In this document: positions 1-10,470 of the stretch, piece by piece
How positions within the stretch are numbered: position 1 is the first letter of the stretch
How the letters are laid out: each line of letters starts with the position of its first letter
DNA from: Trypanosoma brucei gambiense DAL972
Lineage: Eukaryota > Euglenozoa > Kinetoplastea > Trypanosomatida > Trypanosomatidae
DNA length: 64,000 nucleotides
Direction of reading: 5' to 3'
Assembly: GCF_000210295.1 (NCBI RefSeq)
Contig: NC_026741.1
Coordinates: forward strand, 1,984,001 to 2,048,000
Program-made: the position numbers and the translations under genes
The notes under the pieces: model-generated
Databases searched by the model: none
What the model was told of the DNA's origin: nothing
Seen by the model: only the letters and a program-made list of their open reading frames with translations

Positions 1-939
1 GGTGCCTCTGGATATGTGGTGGCAATCGGTGACGTCCTCCGGGGGTTGCTTTCACATGAAAAGGTGCCGGCGTACCTTAAAACAGACAGGGCTCGCCGTC
101 TTCTGATGGCCGCCATTTGGTTTGTCTTCATCTTTCCCTTGGCGCTCCCTAAGAGGGTGAATTCATTGCGCTATGCGTCAGCGATCGGCGTTTCGTTCAT
201 CCTATTCTTCGCCATCTGTGTGGTGGAGCACTCAGCTGAGAAGATGGTTACCGATGGCGGCATCAAGCAGGAACTTGTCATGTTCCGCTCCGGTAATGAC
301 GCCGTGGCAGGGCTTTCGCTATTCATCTTCGCTTATCTTTGTCATGTAAACTCATTCTCCATCTTCTTTGAGATGAAGAAGCGTTCCGTCACTCGTATGA
401 CACGCGATGCGGCGGTGAGCTGCTCCGTTTGCTGCTTTGTCTACCTGCTCACTGGATTTTTTGGCTACGCAGAATTCGGCACAACAGTGGAAGGCTCCGT
501 TCTGAAACTTTACGACCCCTACGCAAATCCCGTCTTCTTTGTTTGCTTCGTTGGCATCATCGTAAAACTCTGCGCTGGGTTTTCGCTTAACATGCTCGCA
601 TGCCGCACAGCCCTCTTTCAGGTGCTGCGGTGGGACCTGGATACCATGTCATATGTCAGGCACAGTATCGTCAGTGTTTCATTTGCTGTCGGTTCGCTCG
701 TTCTCGGTTTGTTTGTGCCAGACATCAACGTTATCTTCGGGCTTGTCGGCGCCTTCTGCGGTGGTTTCATTGGCTTTATATTCCCAGCACTCTTCATCAT
801 GTACGCCGGTGGTTGGACACGCCAAAGCGTGGGCTGGGTGCAGTATATATTGACGTATGTATTGCTCATCTTGGGCGTCGTTGCAATTGTCTTTGGTACT
901 AGCACATCCATTTATTACACAATTAAGAAGTACTATTAA
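1..939 (+). CDS. Amino acid transporter (AAAP family), C-terminal part, truncated by window start
   Basis: The frame is already open at base 1 (Gly-Ala-Ser-Gly-Tyr precede the first possible GTG at 16), so the true start lies outside the window; 312 residues are visible, ending in TAA at 937-939. At least seven hydrophobic membrane segments can be read, including LLMAAIWFVFIFPLALP, an AIGVSFILFFAICVV segment, LSLFIFAYLCHVNSFSIFFE, a VFFVCFVGIIVKLCAGFSLN segment and a last helix before a short Tyr/Lys-rich cytosolic tail. The 'FAYLCHVN' helix and a following Arg-Met-Thr cytosolic loop are typical of the Aa_trans family of T. brucei AATP permeases, which number dozens of tandem copies. The role would be plasma-membrane uptake of amino acids; the substrate cannot be read from sequence. 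The gene runs toward the satellite array. Confidence 0.85.
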   Translation, partial: GASGYVVAIGDVLRGLLSHEKVPAYLKTDRARRLLMAAIWFVFIFPLALPKRVNSLRYASAIGVSFILFFAICVVEHSAEKMVTDGGIKQELVMFRSGNDAVAGLSLFIFAYLCHVNSFSIFFEMKKRSVTRMTRDAAVSCSVCCFVYLLTGFFGYAEFGTTVEGSVLKLYDPYANPVFFVCFVGIIVKLCAGFSLNMLACRTALFQVLRWDLDTMSYVRHSIVSVSFAVGSLVLGLFVPDINVIFGLVGAFCGGFIGFIFPALFIMYAGGWTRQSVGWVQYILTYVLLILGVVAIVFGTSTSIYYTIKKYY

Positions 940-1960
940 GAAAGGCAAGGGAAGGAGTGCAAACGGTCCGTGAGGGGAACGGCAGTTCGGTAGGCTTTGG
1001 GATGCACTTTACTGAGCAAATAAACAGCTAACGAGTGATTTTTACTTAACTTTTTATATGGGCCTTTATCCTTTATTATTTTACCCATACGGTTTTATTG
1101 TTGTACGCATCCGATACTCGAACCACTTGGCCGCGGTTTTCGCCCACAAGAACAGTTCAACCTTAGCTGCAGAAGCGTGAGACCGTTGCGGCGGAGTGGG
1201 ATCCATTTTTCCATCATTTCTTTCCGTTGTTTGGTTTACTTTTTTCTGTTGTTGTTATTTCTTTCCTCACTTTTTTTTCGTTGACCTTGGCAAGTTGCGG
1301 GGGGCTAGTCCTTTACACGTGTGTGAAAATGACGGTCACTTGTGCGGCCTAACTAACCCAATGGGTAAACTGAACCAGCGAAACAGCTAAAAGTTTTAAC
1401 ACCTTCCACTACAATTATTCTTTTTTCTACCAATCCTTAAAGCTACAGCCCTTCCCTCAAGTGTTTTACCTGTTTATTTTTATTTTAATTGACAAACTCT
1501 CAGCGTTGTTCTCCACCTTGGCGGTATCGCCAAATCTCGGTTTTTACAATCTCCATCTAAAATACTGAGTTATAATTGCACACTTACAACCTCCAGCAGT
1601 CCATGTGAATACTGAATCAAGTGCCAAAAACTATTCCCTCTTTTTTCATTTTTCAACCCCCAACACCTAGTGTATCACATACAGATAGAAGGGCAGTGTT
1701 AATAATTAAAAAAAAACACGAACCACAGCAACACCCACCGACAATACATAGTCACCATTTCTTAACCAGTTGCGACTCATTTTATACATCAAACAGCAAA
1801 AACAACAACGAACAAATAAAAAATTACTTACCACCACAAAAAACACAAACAAAAATTTAAGGAAAGAACCTTCTAAAGGCAACATCACTTTTCCAGCCTA
1901 CAAACATCTATATTTCACGAAAAATTCACCAAAAAAAATTTGTTGACGACGAAATATGAA
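940..1960. other. Spacer between transporter and satellite array
   Basis: There is no credible gene here. The first part is presumably the transporter 3' UTR. A T-rich stretch (about 1205-1285) and an A-rich stretch (about 1700-1860, many CA- and AAC-containing runs) follow. Small open frames at 1621-1860 on + and 1706-1888 on - are low-complexity shadows. Confidence 0.6.
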
Positions 1961-3225
1961 GTTTTACACCAAAACACGCATTCTTGCACAACATGCACAA
2001 CGTTGCATGTTTGTACACAAAATGTGCACTATTGCGTATTTTCACGTAAAATACGCGTTCATACGTGTGATTGTGCAAAAACAGTGTTGCAATGCAACAT
2101 GTAATAACGTGTTTTGGTGTAAAACACGCATTCTTGCACAACATGCACAACGTTGCATGTTTGTACACAAAATGTGCACTATTGCGTATTTTCACGTAAA
2201 ATACGCGTTCATACGTGTGATTGTGCAAAAACAGTGTTGCAATGCAACATGTAATAACGTGTTTTGGTGTAAAACACGCATTCTTGCACAACATGCACAA
2301 CGTTGCATGTTTGTACACAAAATGTGCACTATTGCGTATTTTCACGTAAAATACGCGTTCATACGTGTGATTGTGCAAAAACAGTGTTGCAATGCAACAT
2401 GTAATAACGTGTTTTGGTGTAAAACACGCATTCTTGCACAACATGCACAACGTTGCATGTTTGTACACAAAATGTGCACTATTGCGTATTTTCACGTAAA
2501 ATACGCGTTCATACGTGTGATTGTGCAAAAACAGTGTTGCAATGCAACATGTAATAACGTGTTTTGGTGTAAAACACGCATTCTTGCACAACATGCACAA
2601 CGTTGCATGTTTGTACACAAAATGTGCACTATTGCGTATTTTCACGTAAAATACGCGTTCATACGTGTGATTGTGCAAAAACAGTGTTGCAATGCAACAT
2701 GTAATAACGTGTTTTGGTGTAAAACACGCATTCTTGCACAACATGCACAACGTTGCATGTTTGTACACAAAATGTGCACTATTGCGTATTTTCACGTAAA
2801 ATACGCGTTCATACGTGTGATTGTGCAAAAACAGTGTTGCAATGCAACATGTAATAACGTGTTTTGGTTTAAAACACGCATTCTTGCACAACATGCACAA
2901 CGTTGCATGTTTGTACACAAAATGTGCACTATTGCGTATTTTCACGTAAAATACGCGTTCATACGTGTGATTGTGCAAAAACAGTGTTGCAATGCAACAT
3001 GTAATAACGTGTTTTGGTTTAAAACACGCATTCTTGCACAACATGCACAACGTTGCATGTTTGTACACAAAATGTGCACTATTGCGTATTTTCACGTAAA
3101 ATACGCGTTCATACGTGTGATTGTGCAAAAACCAGTGTTGCAATGCAACATGTAATAACGTGTTTTGGTTTAAAACACGCATTCTTGCACAACATGCACA
3201 ACGTTGCATGTTGTACACAAAATGC
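1961..3225. repeat. 150-bp satellite array, about 8.4 copies, candidate centromeric repeat
   Basis: An exact 150-bp period is visible: the block starting GTAATAACGTGTTTTGG recurs at 2101, 2251, 2401, 2551, 2701, 2851 and 3001. Copies are almost identical. The last three change GGTGT to GGTTT at the unit junction, and the terminal copy gains one C (near 3131) and loses one T (near 3211). Each unit holds several perfect dyads: GCGTATTTT/AAAATACGC around CACGT (2034-2056), TGTTGCA/TGCAACA around one A (2085-2099), CGTGTTTT/AAAACACG around GGTGT (2108-2128), and AACATGCA/TGCATGTT. It ends directly in a 100-N gap, so the true array is probably longer. T. brucei centromeres carry chromosome-specific or 147-bp (CIR147) tandem repeats near retroelements; unit length and setting fit that class, but identity with CIR147 is not established. 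Confidence 0.9.
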
Positions 3226-3325
3226 NNNNNNNNNNNNNNNNNNNNNNNNNNNNNNNNNNNNNNNNNNNNNNNNNNNNNNNNNNNNNNNNNNNNNNNNNNN
3301 NNNNNNNNNNNNNNNNNNNNNNNNN
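3226..3325. other. Assembly gap (100 N)
   Basis: One hundred N characters, a conventional filler for a gap of unknown size. It sits between the satellite and the interior of a retrotransposon, so both the satellite end and the 5' part of the element are missing. Confidence 0.99.
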
Positions 3326-4897
3326 ACACATGCGGCCGAAACGAGACGCAAGATGGACTTCAGACTACTGCAGATAGCAGCCATCTCAGCTTCTACATGG
3401 GGGCCAAGACGACAAGTACTGAGAGCTTTTTATCTAGCACTCGTACAGGCACACACCATGTATGGCATTGAGGTATGGTACTGGGACGCTTCGGAACGAA
3501 GTCGCGACCTCCTTGCAGCAGCACAAAACAAAGCCAGTCGCATCATAGCTGGCATACCGCATGGGACTCGCAAAGAGGACTCTCTGATGGAAGCAAACCC
3601 CCTGCCACTCAAGACGACCGCTCTTGTGCGCAGTATGAAATTCATGCTGATGTGTGAGTCACGAGGCGGATGTTTGCGGCGCAGTGCTGAAGAAGTATAC
3701 CACAGCAAACACCCAGTCAGAGTCTTACACTCCCGCATCATGCGGTCCTACCCCCACCTCCACATTGAGCCACGAGAGCACCCACTAGAGACATCGACGC
3801 TCCACCACAGCTGCCGACCGATATTTCACACGCAGATAAAGCCTGTGTGCGCTGATGACCCTAACGATGTCAAAAGGGAGGCTTCCGAAAAGCGGATTGA
3901 ACGGCATTTTGCACGGAGGGGGAAGGAGCCACCGCGGCGAGAGCACTACGAATTGTGGACTGATGGATCCGTGTCCCTCGGTGAGATGTGCGGAGCAGCT
4001 GCCCTGCTCTATAGAAACAACACGCTGATTTGCGCACCCAAGACCGGAGCAGGGGAACTCTCATGCAGTTACAGAGCGGAATGCGTAGCATTAGAGATAG
4101 GACTGCAACGGCTGCTGAAATGGCTTCCGGCATACAGAAGCACACCGAGCAGGTTGTCCATCTTCTCCGACTCGCTGTCAATGTTAACAGCACTGCAGAC
4201 AGGCCCCCTAGCCGTAACGGACCCAATTCTGAGACGACTATGGAGGCTTCTGCTTCAAGTTCAGAGAAGGAAGGTGCGTATCCGACTGCAATTTGTGTTT
4301 GGCCATTGTGGCGTGAAACGGAACGAGGTTTGTGATGAAATGGCCAAAAAGGCCGCAGATTTACCACAGTTGCGAGACACATGGATCCCCGACATCATTG
4401 CTTATGCGAAGCGAGTGCTTAGGTCGGAAGAAGTCCATGAGAACACTCATAGGTTTGGTGTCACGGGCAACCACTTTCCAACAAAACATAAGGAAGAACT
4501 GACGAGGGAAGAAGAAACGGTATTGGCACGCTTTCGGCTTGGGTCTTCAAGACACTATGGATGGATGTTTCGAAAGATCAACTCGAGTGTGCCTCCACAG
4601 TGCCGATGGTGTAACCCGCAACATGCAGCGATGGGGCCAACAATACAAACAGCCCCACCTGTTGCGACACGCACTCTTCAGAGAACCTCCGAACCGACCA
4701 AATGTACGGAATGTGATGCCACATACCAATGCCGCTCGAGTGCTGTAACGCATATGGTAAACAAACATGGCTTTGTGCGAGCTGATGCCCTCCGGAGGAT
4801 CAAATACGACGATGCAACACCTGCAGTGGACATCCCCCGGAGCCCCCTCCAGTGGTGGCGATCGTTCCTCTACCATCGAGCACACGAGTCCCGATGA
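3326..4897 (+). pseudogene. ingi-type polyprotein: RT tail, RNase H, first zinc finger (broken frame)
   Basis: The reading frame is open from the N gap to TGA at 4895-4897. Residues just after the gap (FYLALVQAHTMYGIEVWYWD, then QNKASRIIAG) are the thumb-like end of a non-LTR reverse transcriptase. An RNase H domain follows (about 3945-4370): Asp in WTDGS (about 3954), Glu in YRAECVAL (about 4075), Asp in FSDSLS (about 4165), His in FGHCGVKRN and Asp in EVCDEMAKKA (about 4333). All positions expected for catalysis are retained. A first C2H2 finger begins at TKCTECDATYQC (about 4700) and ends HMVNKHG. The frame then stops while the homologous fingers continue in another frame from 4852, which indicates a frameshift or assembly indel. 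The role in a functional element is degradation of the RNA strand during target-primed reverse transcription. Confidence 0.8.
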
Positions 4898-5868
4898 GAC
4901 CGCAGGTGCTTCATTGTACCCTCTGTGCCTCCAAATTCGCAGTGCCAGGCCGACTATTACACCACCTTAGAACAATACATGGCATAGGTAGCGGTAGTTT
5001 CCGCGTGAAAAGGGGGCGAGAGAACGAGGACTCATTGCAAGGAGATGGTAGAGCCCCAGCAGCGCCAGCCTCTCAGGATACACGGAAGCTGCCGTTTCAA
5101 TGTGACCTGTGCGAGGCGAGCTTCGGTACACGCTCTTCCCTGTCACAACACAAGAAATTCAAACATAAGAGCAGAGTGACTGAGGACGGTACCGTGGTGG
5201 TGGTGCAATTCCCTCGTAAGCGTGCCCGTGAGGGAAACGTTGACGTCCCGGGGAAAGGCGAGGTGCAGTGTGGTGTGTGCCAAAAAGTGCTCAGTTGCAG
5301 GGACTCCCTCATCCGACACTGTAAGGCTTTCCATAAAGGTGAGGGAGTCGAGCTTAAATGCAGCAAAAGCACAAAATTGTGTGCCACTGATTCCCCGCAT
5401 ACAAACACATCCATGTTGGTGTGCCCGACATGCGGAAGGCAGTGTGCTAGCAAAACTGGCCTCACCCTACATCAAAAGAAGATGCACGGTATGAAGGTAG
5501 AGTGCGCTGTTACCAGCCAACGCGGCGACTGCGAAGAAACGTCGCTGCACCTGATGAGCTGTCCAGGTTTGAAGGAGTTACGTGTCAGGTTTGCGGTGGA
5601 AGGTGTGTGTGCCTGTGTGCAGGATGTATGCTTCTCCAAAAGGCTGGCGCAGTTTCTTATTGCGGTTGAACGGAGCCGGCCGCAGGTGAAGTCCTCACCT
5701 AAGGTAACAGTCATACAACTCACTCTCCCTTCTGCAACTTCCCCCCTTATTTCCGAGTGTGGAGCTAGCAGGAAAAGCACCGGACGCAGGAATAGTCCAG
5801 ATACCCTCAGAGACAGAGGGGGTATGCAGTCAACAAGCAACAGAAACAGCAAGAGGGGAAGAGAATAA
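4852..5868 (+). pseudogene. ingi-type polyprotein C-terminus: four C2H2 zinc fingers (second frame)
   Basis: This is the continuation of the same polyprotein in a different frame; the apparent GTG start at 4852 is not a real start. Four Cys2-His2 modules are visible: LHCTLCASKF...HHLRTIHG, FQCDLCEASF...QHKKFKHK, VQCGVCQKVL...RHCKAFHK and LVCPTCGRQC...LHQKKMHG, each with the C-x2-C-x12-H-x3/4-H pattern. They are followed by a Cys/His pair in a GDCEETSLHLMSCPG motif that resembles the terminal CCHC-like box of this retroelement clade. With the finger at about 4700 in the first frame the element has five. C2H2 fingers in L1Tc-type elements bind nucleic acid. A basic, Ser-rich tail ends at TAA 5866-5868. 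Confidence 0.75.
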
Positions 5869-6138
5869 TAAACGAATAACAAAAATCAAAACAAAAGGAT
5901 TGCTAATTGACATCTTCTGGAGAGTCTGGGGTGGGGGGCTTGTCGCCCCATCTGCTGTATTCCGTTCAACTGCGGAGCTACAACAAAAATTATAGAGAGT
6001 GTGTTAGGCTGAATAAAAAAGGGAGACTCTGCCACAGTCGCCAGACCGATAGCATCTCAGGGCTCTACGGTGATGGCTGATGGCCGCGCCAATGGGGGAA
6101 ACTCCCACGAAGGCACGAAGAAAATTCCAAAAAAAAAA
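5869..6138 (+). mobile_element. Putative 3' UTR and poly(A) end of the ingi-like element
   Basis: A short A-rich stretch follows the stop, then a GC-rich segment with an inverted GGGGGGCTTGTCGCCCC-type hairpin (about 5933-5948) and a second small inverted repeat around GGGGGAAACTCCC (about 6096-6108). The segment ends CCAAAAAAAAAA at 6127-6138. Structured tail plus homopolymer A is what a non-LTR 3' end should look like. The boundary is inferred. Confidence 0.5.
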
Positions 6139-8100
6139 TTTCCTTTCCAGACAGTGTGTCTGTGTAGGGATTCCGCGCATACATCGAGTCCTCAATCTAA
6201 GTAGCTTCGGTATTCTCTTTGTCCCCGTAAGCGCCACATCGAGGTATAGGTGAAGCGGTGCTCATGCCGTCCAGCCGAGGAGTCAATTTCCTTTTCGTCA
6301 CATTGGCTTCCATCACGTATTTTATAGATCACCGCAGCACAATATGTGGAGACCCCTCTGATGTACGTGGTTGATGGTTTCCCTCGCCTTATCCCGAACA
6401 GTCAGTGTTAATTTCATTCAAAGAAAAGCCATGTTATATTGGGCGTACTTCTAGCCATCAGACTATCGAGTTTCCCTCCAACATGATACTTGAGATACGA
6501 CTGAGCGTGGTTAGTCGCGTTACACTCTTCCCAAAACAACATTATGTTCCAAACCATTTATCTAGTCCTTACTATTTCCGTCTTTTCATTGTGAAGAAAG
6601 CTGAAACATTTGATGATGCACCACCGTGCATTTAACATTTTCCGCTACCGCACCGAGCTTGTCATGCTCAACTTTTCCCCAAAAGGGCCCTCCCATACTC
6701 AAAGAATATACCATACCTATACATGACGTTAGTGATGGACGGCTAAAAGCTGCTGAAGGGTTCAGAAGAGGATCTTCCAATGTGTGGTGGTACACTTTTC
6801 CTTCCTTATACGAAACCTCAATTTTTTCACAGTCTAAGTCGAGTATGGTTCATTCGTTTAGTAACTTTCCGTGTGCACCTCGTGAGCGTCATCAGTTCGT
6901 ATGAGTTTTCATATTTCATTTTCTTACAAGCTGCTAGGGCATGGATGTTCAGACGACACATGATTCTGTTTTGATGTTTCTATTCTCTTCTACGGACTCA
7001 TATCAAACGGTTAAAGCAAGAGCGTAAATTATTTGTTTCTGGGATGTTACTGTGTTTCGCTTCCCAGATAAAGGGAGGCAGCCGCCGAGACACGTGGTAG
7101 CTGATGAGGTGATATTATGAGTTGAAAAAGTGTTATCGTTCGGAGCTATATCATTTTTGTGTTTTTAAACACTAACTATTGTGAGTGACCTATGCCGCTT
7201 GAGAGACGAAGGGCATAGGTCAGGGAAGTGCCTCACCCGTTACCGGCCACTGGCAGAAACTTCGTCCGCCATAGCCAGCGGAGTGCTGTGAAACATTGGA
7301 GTATATATATATATACATATGCTGGTGATGCATCAGCCATATGGGTCTTAAACCTTTAGTCGTCACAAAAATGCACACCACCTCTTCAATGCCACAGGAT
7401 TCAGCGGTTGCTTCCGCATAGCACTCAGCCCTTCCTCAACTTAGTGAGATCAAGCTCTTAGTAGCGTTTATCTACAGGGTTAAGAAAGTTCGTGTGCCCA
7501 GTGTTGTATTGTACTGTGGTGTTCCCCTACTCACTCGTGGGGCAGCTCCAGCAGGTTGAAATAAGATCGTGGGGTAGAAGTCAATCGTTTGCCCAACCCA
7601 CATAAACTCCGCCATTTCTGTCTTTTTTTTTCCTTGTACGGTCCCTCGGTCTTCCTTCCGAATTCACCCCACTTAAGTTTGGTTCATACATGAAAAAGAG
7701 GTATCCGACACTGGCGGTCCAGGTTATCCATTGTGTTTTTCCACTAAATTACACAGGATAAGATAGGGTGATGGTAAATATTTGCTGATGTGCAGTGATA
7801 TCCATGCGTACACCCAGCGCTATCTTTACAGGGGATGCATCATGTTCGTGCTTCGCCGCTCAGTGCGGGCACTTGGTGCCATGGCCAGTTTTTGGTTGAC
7901 TCGAAAATGGTTGTTGATGCAGCGCCGCATTAAAGTTTTTCCTTTGGTATGTGGTTGGATGGTGCGGCATCAGGAAAGCGCGTTGGCAAGAGCACCGGCA
8001 CCAATGAGTTACGCAAGTCAGGTTACGCGCACTGGCTTATTTACCCCTAGCATTAAAGTGTGGCGTGACAGAGTTACTAGTGAAAGCGGCAATTTGCATC
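6139..8100. other. Gene-free region downstream of the retroelement
   Basis: No intact gene is recognised. Base composition is balanced and lacks the long homopolymer tracts seen after 14 kb. Short open frames (for example 6405-6635 and 6626-6904 on +, 7782-8111 on +) have no motif I recognise. A short (TA)n run lies at about 7301-7314. The stretch could contain decayed coding sequence, but I cannot name any. Confidence 0.5.
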
Positions 8101-8269
8101 CTGTCTTGTAGATAGGCGATGACCTGCGTATCTTAGACGTGTGAAATGACTTCTATTCATGGCTCTGCTAGAAGGTCTTCCATAATGAGTATACGAGCAT
8201 GCCGCTACCTTCTTACACATGTAAGTTGTCCTGTGATGTGTTGGTAAAAGGTAGAGCTTATGGACCTTG

Positions 8270-8590
8270 ATTATGCAGTTGTTATACTGGTTCTATTCAC
8301 GGCACAGAAGGTTGAAAACGCATCAACGAGCGTTTTATAGAATATACTGGGATTACTTTCCTCTGGAACGTGGTGCAACTCTATTGATGTTCCAATGCCA
8401 GAACTTTTATAGACCTCCCTTTGCGTGAGTGGACGGAGGTGTCCTTTGGCATGGGCAATCATCGGATAATGCGTTCCCAGGGATCGAAGAGTGCATAGTT
8501 GTATTCCACACCGACGCCGGTTGCTACGTTGGTGCGCGGTGCTGTAGCGGGGGCACATAAATCAATGTCTTGTTGCAGTGGAACACCGCC
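8270..8590 (-). pseudogene. Decayed coding relic, minus strand (possible RHS-like C-terminal fragment)
   Basis: Two overlapping minus-strand frames give protein-like text interrupted by stops: a segment reading LCAPATAPRTNVATGVGVEY then FDPWERIIR (about 8587-8465), and in another frame KGHLRPLTQREVYKSSGIG then FYKTLVDAFSTF (about 8460-8290). The 'YK-x-LVDAF' string followed by 'TTA' recalls the conserved C-terminal region of retrotransposon hot spot (RHS) proteins, which commonly surround ingi insertions. That resemblance is short and from memory, so the family call is weak; the claim that this is degenerate coding DNA is stronger. Confidence 0.3.
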
Positions 8591-9214
8591 GTCTTGTTAT
8601 CTTCCGCTAAACATACGACGCACCAAGCCTTGCTCCTATGTTATGGTGGCCGTCACAGCCAAATTGCCAAAGATAACCATTCCCGCACATGGGGAGGTGC
8701 CTAACCTTCCTAGCCCATCTTTTCAAACACGCCAGTCTGTCTTAATACATTTAATCTCTGCAACATGTGAACCCTCTTTCATTCATCTTATGCATTCGCT
8801 TTCAGGTTTCCTGGGGTGTGTGTGTGGGGGGAAGAATTTATGTGCACTCTGATTTTTGATTTCGTAATTCAATCCTACCACTGAATTAAGCCATCCAGAT
8901 GTTAGATGTTTCCGATAATATGGTCGGCCTTTTAGTCCGAAAAGTGTCCTTTCTCAGCGTTTCGCGTCACGTAATATTACACTTTCCTTTCGTGTGCCAC
9001 CCGCACAACGGGTATCCGTTGCAGTTCTGAATGTGTCTTGCTTGTTTGCGTCCGATGAAACACCAGAAATTGTGTACACTGACTGAGTTTGCATCCTTTC
9101 TGTTTCTCCCATGTTTAAAGTAGAGGGTGAAAACAAGCAGTCAGAGACCCTGTAGAACATATCTACTCGTACAAATCCTGAGCAAAAGCCTTTCAGCGCT
9201 TCCCTTTAGGGAGC

Positions 9215-9960
9215 CCATTCAGACGATGTCACTGCCTTTAGCTTCGGCAATCTTGCCCTTGCTAACCTCACTTTTCGTTGAGCACGCTTCGATAGTACCT
9301 CCGGTAACTGTAATGAAAAGTTTCAAAAGCCTTCTAATTGTCGCATTATCAATCCTTTTTCTACGTGCCGTGATGTACGTGAGAGATTGTGATTGCTCCA
9401 TCCAAACAATGTGTGTTCTCTTTTCCCCCTTCCATGTTGTAATCCCCCATAAAGTGTCTCTCAGACAACTAGGTTACACAACTCCCTCCGTCTATAGGCG
9501 TACATTTCATGTCCTCCTTGTCAGATACCGCTACCTTCAGTGTCAGCTCGACATCGGATAGGCTGTACATGAGTCCAGGCACCTTATTTGATTTTACAGT
9601 CATACAATCCATCGTTGCAATGAAGAGGTGGCGGCTTCATACCGGTCACTGTGGAATGGAATGCATCAATATTACATTTCCATATAAAGTGTTGTGTAGT
9701 TGGAACATCGCAGTTCTGTCCACCATTAAATAGTTTACTCACCATATCGCTCATGGATCTACTTTAAATCGATCTGGCGCTCAGATGGTAGAGATATGTC
9801 CCACCGAGACAAATAGATTTACATAGTCCAGAACTGTCTTTACGACTCAGGAATGGTTATCCTGCTGCATGATTGCATTTACCGCTTCCACAATGAAGTT
9901 GGTGGTGCCCTCAATGGTCAGTAACCCGACTGTCATTGCTGCGGCTGCTCTCGCGCGCAG
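9215..9960 (-). pseudogene. Decayed coding relic, minus strand, unidentified
   Basis: Successive minus-strand frames contain coding-like, compositionally normal text broken by stops and shifts: RAAAAMTVGLLTIEGTTNFI and VEAVNAIMQQDNHS (about 9960-9850), KVPGLMYSLSDVELTLKVAV then SDKEDMKC (about 9590-9500), and TVTGGTIEACSTKSEVSKGK (about 9310-9240). The frames follow one another in the same direction, as expected for one decaying gene. I do not recognise the family; the helical text with recurring aliphatic residues could be a solenoid repeat. It could also belong to the same relic as the 10.1-10.5 kb segments. Confidence 0.35.
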
Positions 9961-10056
9961 TTTTTAAGTTTCCTGACCGTCATTATCTCGATGAGTTCGT
10001 ACACAGTACCGATTACCATCTGCAGCCCGGGTGATCCAACTTTTTAGTTGATTCAT

Positions 10057-10470
10057 TCAGCTCAAAGAACAGTGATGTGGTGACCTCCTTTCTCCACCGC
10101 TCAGTAGTTTCACCGAGTCTTGGCGGCGGTATTTTCTTTTGTTTTTTTCTTTAAGTGCCGAAGTAAACATGACCTTTAGTTTCCCGCATTTAACTCTTTC
10201 CCCTGCTGCCATTTGTTCGACTGATAGTTCTTTTGTTTCTTTTTCGGCTCGACACACGTAAGCGGTTCAGACAATTCTAGGTATAGGGAAAATTCATCCT
10301 TGGGGTCACCGAATTTCCTACGGAACACTTCACATACATATCCTCAAATCGCTGAGCCTCCATTTTTTTCTTTTTCCCAAGTGTGTGAAACATCCTCCAT
10401 TATTAGGACAGGGTCGATGTCGGTCGCAGTGCCAATACCGGTTTCAGCGAGACTCAATTTTTTCGTCTAT
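10057..10470 (-). pseudogene. Decayed coding relic, minus strand, possibly the N-terminal part of the same gene
   Basis: On the minus strand the text ETGIGTATDIDPVLIMEDVS then HTWEKEK (about 10452-10370) shifts frame into FGDPKDEFSLYLELSEPLTC and VEPKKKQKNYQSNKWQQGK (about 10315-10185), then shifts again into CGKLKVMFTSALKEKNKRKY (about 10195-10130). Codon use and amino-acid composition look like real protein. A 'GKL..AL.KEK.R' string also occurs in RHS N-terminal regions, a weak similarity. No intact start or frame survives. Confidence 0.35.

Larger units (their letters stand above)
3326..6138 (+). mobile_element. ingi/L1Tc-like non-LTR retrotransposon, 3' portion
   Basis: The retained part runs from the reverse-transcriptase C-terminus through RNase H and five C2H2 fingers into a non-coding tail. 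The order RT, RNase H, C2H2 DNA-binding domain is that of the trypanosome ingi/L1Tc clade. The element probably ends at the ten-A run at 6129-6138, which follows a GC-rich tail (about 5930-6128); non-LTR elements of this clade end in poly(A). The endonuclease and most of the RT lie in or beyond the N gap. The coding frame is broken near 4850-4900, so this copy is not autonomous as assembled. The exact 3' boundary and target-site duplication could not be fixed because the 5' end is absent. Confidence 0.85.

Noticed and set aside
1100..1135. Possible tRNA B-box (GGTTCGAGT on the minus strand)
   Set aside because: The flanking bases cannot form a T-stem and no A-box or acceptor stem is present.
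1621..1860. 79-codon + frame before the satellite
   Set aside because: A-rich low-complexity sequence without an ATG start or motif.
1926..3329. Long open frames on both strands across the satellite (467 and 399 codons)
   Set aside because: They arise because the repeat unit is a multiple of three without stops; codons repeat with the satellite and one frame runs into the N gap.
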